Positions 61,842 to 64,000 of a stretch of 64,000 bases of DNA are shown here, piece after piece; the first letter of the stretch is position 1, and every line of letters starts with the position of its first letter. This stretch comes from Combretum micranthum. Its lineage: Eukaryota; Streptophyta; Magnoliopsida; Myrtales; Combretaceae. The position numbers were made by a program, and so were the translations under genes. The notes under the pieces are model-generated. The model saw nothing but the letters and a program-made list of their open reading frames with translations, was not told the DNA's origin and made no database searches. Location: assembly GCA_024138025.1 (NCBI GenBank), contig JAMXBD010002239.1, positions 1 through 64,000 on the forward strand. Reading direction: 5' to 3'.

Positions 61842-62385
61842 GCCGCCAGCCTATATGTGATGGAAGCCAGCGTTGAAAACAAAGACATTGGACGGCTTAT
61901 GCTGAAGCATTCAAAGCCACCAGCCGAAAGGGGTACACCGCCGACTAATGTGGGAAAGCCACCGGCCTTTGTTCACTTTGGATTTTATTTCTGAATTGAA
62001 ATGGCTGCCAGCTTTGTAAATATGCCGCTAGCTTATTTTTATTACGAATAATTTATTATATTGAGTCTTTAGGGTTTCCTTTACTTGTTATATAAACTCC
62101 TTTAGTTGTATGAACAAATCATTACACCATTGAATGAAAATAGAGATTTTCTCTTGGGTTCTTGACAGAACTTCTTTGAACTTATCAAATTTGTCCGTGG
62201 TGTTCATACTTTGACTTATCAATCGAAATCTCCATATTCGATTGTGGCATCTTCTATCTATACCAAGGTTCTTGCCTCCATATAGGCAACGGGTCACGGT
62301 TTCCATACAAACACAAACAGTCTTGGGATTTGTATCGAAACTATTGGTATCGGGTTTCGTCATCCGATTGGCGGGGTTCTTATCA
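61601..62385 (+). repeat. 3' LTR of the gypsy element
   Basis: 785 bp, TGATGG...TTATCA, followed by the CAACT target repeat. It holds the end of the polyprotein, the palindromic-word cassette (about 61842-62036) and TATATAAA at 62089-62096. Confidence 0.85.
61842..62036 (+). repeat. U3 GCCGCC-word cassette, 3' LTR
   Basis: Words GCCGCCAGCCTA, AAGCCACCAGCC, TACACCGCCGACTA, AAGCCACCGGCCTT, GGCTGCCAGCTTT and TGCCGCTAGCTTA, in the same order and spacing as in the 5' LTR, end about 55 bases upstream of the TATA box. Confidence 0.65.
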
Positions 62386-63324
62386 CAACTCCACATGCAT
62401 CCATTAACAAATCAACACATACAAACATATACAACAACTAAAACAAAGTAAATAATAATTGAAACATAGAGAAGCAAAACTTATCTCTTATTCTTCTTCT
62501 TCTTCTTATGGGGCTACTTCTAACTTGATTTTTCTCCTATCTCATCTTCTACTTTAATTCTTCTTTTGTCCTTCTTGCAAATTGAGATTTGATGGTTGAA
62601 TTCAAGGGAAAATAAAGAGAAAAGAAGAAATGAAGAGGAAAGGAAAAAGAACAGAAAAGGAAAAGAAGAGGGAAGCAAATGAAGGAAAAGGAAGAGAGAG
62701 AGAAGATAAGGATAAAGAAAAGTAAAAGAAATTAAAGTTAATTTAGAATAGTATTGAGTTTAAAACTTTCTGATAGTTATTTTTAGTTCTAAAAATAATT
62801 AAAAAGTAATTTGAGAACATATATATTAGGAACTTAGAACTTGATATAAAAACATAATTTAAAAGTTTAATTTATGAAATTTTGACATTTGGTTCGGGTT
62901 CGAGTTTAAAATTGATATTTTTAAACTAGTAATTGATTTAAAAAATTAATAAGATTTTACAAAATAAAAGATAACTAAAGTTTAAGGGTTTAGGTGTTTG
63001 TAAAATATTTAAAATATTTGTTTTGAGATTTAAGAATGAAATTGAAGAAAAAAAGTCTTAATGAAGAATTTGAATTAAATGAGAAATTTGATTCTTAAAG
63101 AAAAGTCATTGAGACCCATGGATGATTTAAAAGAATATTTTAAATCTCAAATATCAACTGGACCTATTTACTAATTTATTTATAAAAAATTTTCTATTCC
63201 TTTCTCTATTGTCTACTCATTTTATTTATTTAAATTATCTGACTAGGTTCAAAATTAACTATCTACTATATTATTTAATTAAATCATTTTTAAATTTAAC
63301 TAGATGAGAATTTGGGGTATTTCA

Positions 63325-64000
63325 CTTGCTAAGAAGGAACTTCCACCTGATGTGAAATGTACACCCCTAAAAACTTATACTGATTATCTTGTAAGAAAAG
63401 AATGTAAAGTTGCATTTCATAGAAATCCACCTGCTAGGAGATCTCATGTACTTGATCTTTCTATAGATGTATGTTGCATGAAAGATAAGACATTAGGTGG
63501 TGCTCTTTATTTTGTGACATTTATTGATGATCAAAGTGAAAGTTGTGGACTTTTGCTTTGAAATCTAAAGATCAAGTTATTGATGTGTTTAAGCAATTTC
63601 ATTCTAGAGTTGAGAGAGAAACGAGAAGACAATTGAAATGTTTCCGAGTAGATAATGGTGGTGAATATCAGATCCTTTTAAAGAATATTGTAGAGTCTAT
63701 AGAATCAAACTTGAGAAGATAGTTCCAAAGACCCCACAGCAAAATGGCATTGCAGAAAAGAAATCACACTACTATAGAGGGAGTAAAGTGCATGTTATCT
63801 CATGCCAAACTATCTAAATCATTTTAGGGAGAAGCTATGAGGACAGCAATTGATTTGGTCCACATATCTCCCTCTTATGCTTTGGATAGTGATATCCTAA
63901 AGAAAGTATGAACAGGTAAAAGTATATTTTATGATCACTTACGAGTATTTAGTTGTAAGGCATTTGTACATATTCCTAAGGATGAAATAGCGAAACTTGA
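63325..64000 (+). pseudogene. copia integrase fragment, continuing off the window
   Basis: It resumes the copia protein broken at 53054: AKKELPPDVKCTPLKTYTDY, then DKTLGGALYFVTFIDDQS of the catalytic core, a frame shift near 63545, and FKQFHSRVERETRR, RVDNGGEY, VPKTPQQNGIAEK and DHLRVF further on in varying frames. The zinc-finger cysteines expected in the TCTDC motif read as Tyr (TYTDY). The element runs past the right edge of the window. Confidence 0.8.

Larger units (their letters stand above)
55755..62385 (+). mobile_element. Ty3/gypsy LTR retrotransposon, defective (6631 bp)
   Basis: Two LTRs (55755-56525, 61601-62385) enclose a primer site, gag, protease, reverse transcriptase, RNase H and integrase in the Ty3/gypsy order. 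CAACT flanks both ends (55750-55754 and 62386-62390). RT and integrase sequence look like the plant chromovirus Reina group, judged by eye. The LTRs differ at many positions including small deletions, and the coding part carries stops and shifts throughout, so the insertion is old and non-autonomous. It lies inside the 53055-63324 solo LTR. Confidence 0.88.
53055..63324 (-). mobile_element. solo LTR (about 3.6 kb) interrupted by a gypsy element
   Basis: The outer insertion in copia pol has TGTAATGCC at 53055 and GTATTTCA at 63324 (TG...CA), with flanks CTTGT (53050-53054) and CTTGC (63325-63329), a 5-bp duplication with one transition. Its own sequence is 53055-55754 plus 62391-63324 (about 3.63 kb); the rest is the nested gypsy element and one target repeat. 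In its own sense (minus strand) it begins TGAAATACCCCAAATTC, contains a purine/pyrimidine-rich tract at 62600-62740, a palindromic cassette at 55404-55546 and an ATC-rich microsatellite, and ends in a perfect 12-bp hairpin. Confidence 0.75.

Overview
The window is plant nuclear DNA, most likely from a eudicot. It is very AT-rich, its genes carry GT-AG introns, and its intergenic space is packed with LTR retrotransposons, hAT-type non-autonomous transposons, other MITEs and a tRNA-derived SINE. No species is named because nothing in the sequence fixes one. All protein identifications are by eye from recognised family motifs; no search was run.

Left part (1-20.8 kb): a degenerate minisatellite and a 683-bp hAT element precede a tandem segmental duplication. 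A short third remnant (3570-4289) is followed by copy A (4290-11795), a spacer, and copy B (12527-20765). Each full copy carries a ten-exon gene for the N-terminal WD40 propeller of coatomer beta'-COP and nothing of the rest of that protein. Copy B needs a single extra nucleotide to read as a 308-residue protein; copy A has several lesions.

Middle (21-31.6 kb): the only clearly intact gene, on the minus strand, is a 12-exon gene for a 1228-residue ELL-type RNA polymerase II elongation factor (N-terminal ELL-like region, basic and Ser/Asp/Arg-rich middle, C-terminal Occludin/ELL coiled coil). The right edge of duplication copy B lies just downstream of its stop codon, so copy B is probably the ancestral locus.

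Right part (31.7-64 kb): almost entirely mobile DNA. It holds a 98-bp SINE, a long-inverted-repeat element enclosing a gene fragment (Pack-MULE-like), a 221-bp MITE, a hAT inside an older hAT, a decayed copia gag split by another hAT, a 2.1-kb solo LTR, an LTR-like block in the opposite orientation, and a triple nest: copia pol interrupted by a roughly 3.6-kb solo LTR that is itself interrupted by a 6.6-kb Ty3/gypsy element. Target-site duplications support most of these boundaries.

The most unusual signal is a set of GC-rich cassettes in four different LTR sequences. They are made of short hyphenated palindromes (for example AACGCCAGCAGCGTT, AACACTGCTGGTGTT, GGGCCTGTAAGGCCC). In two different elements, and in both LTRs of one of them, the cassette sits just upstream of the TATA box. 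The arms differ between elements but stay complementary, which suggests a retrotransposon promoter or anti-silencing module; that function is inference.
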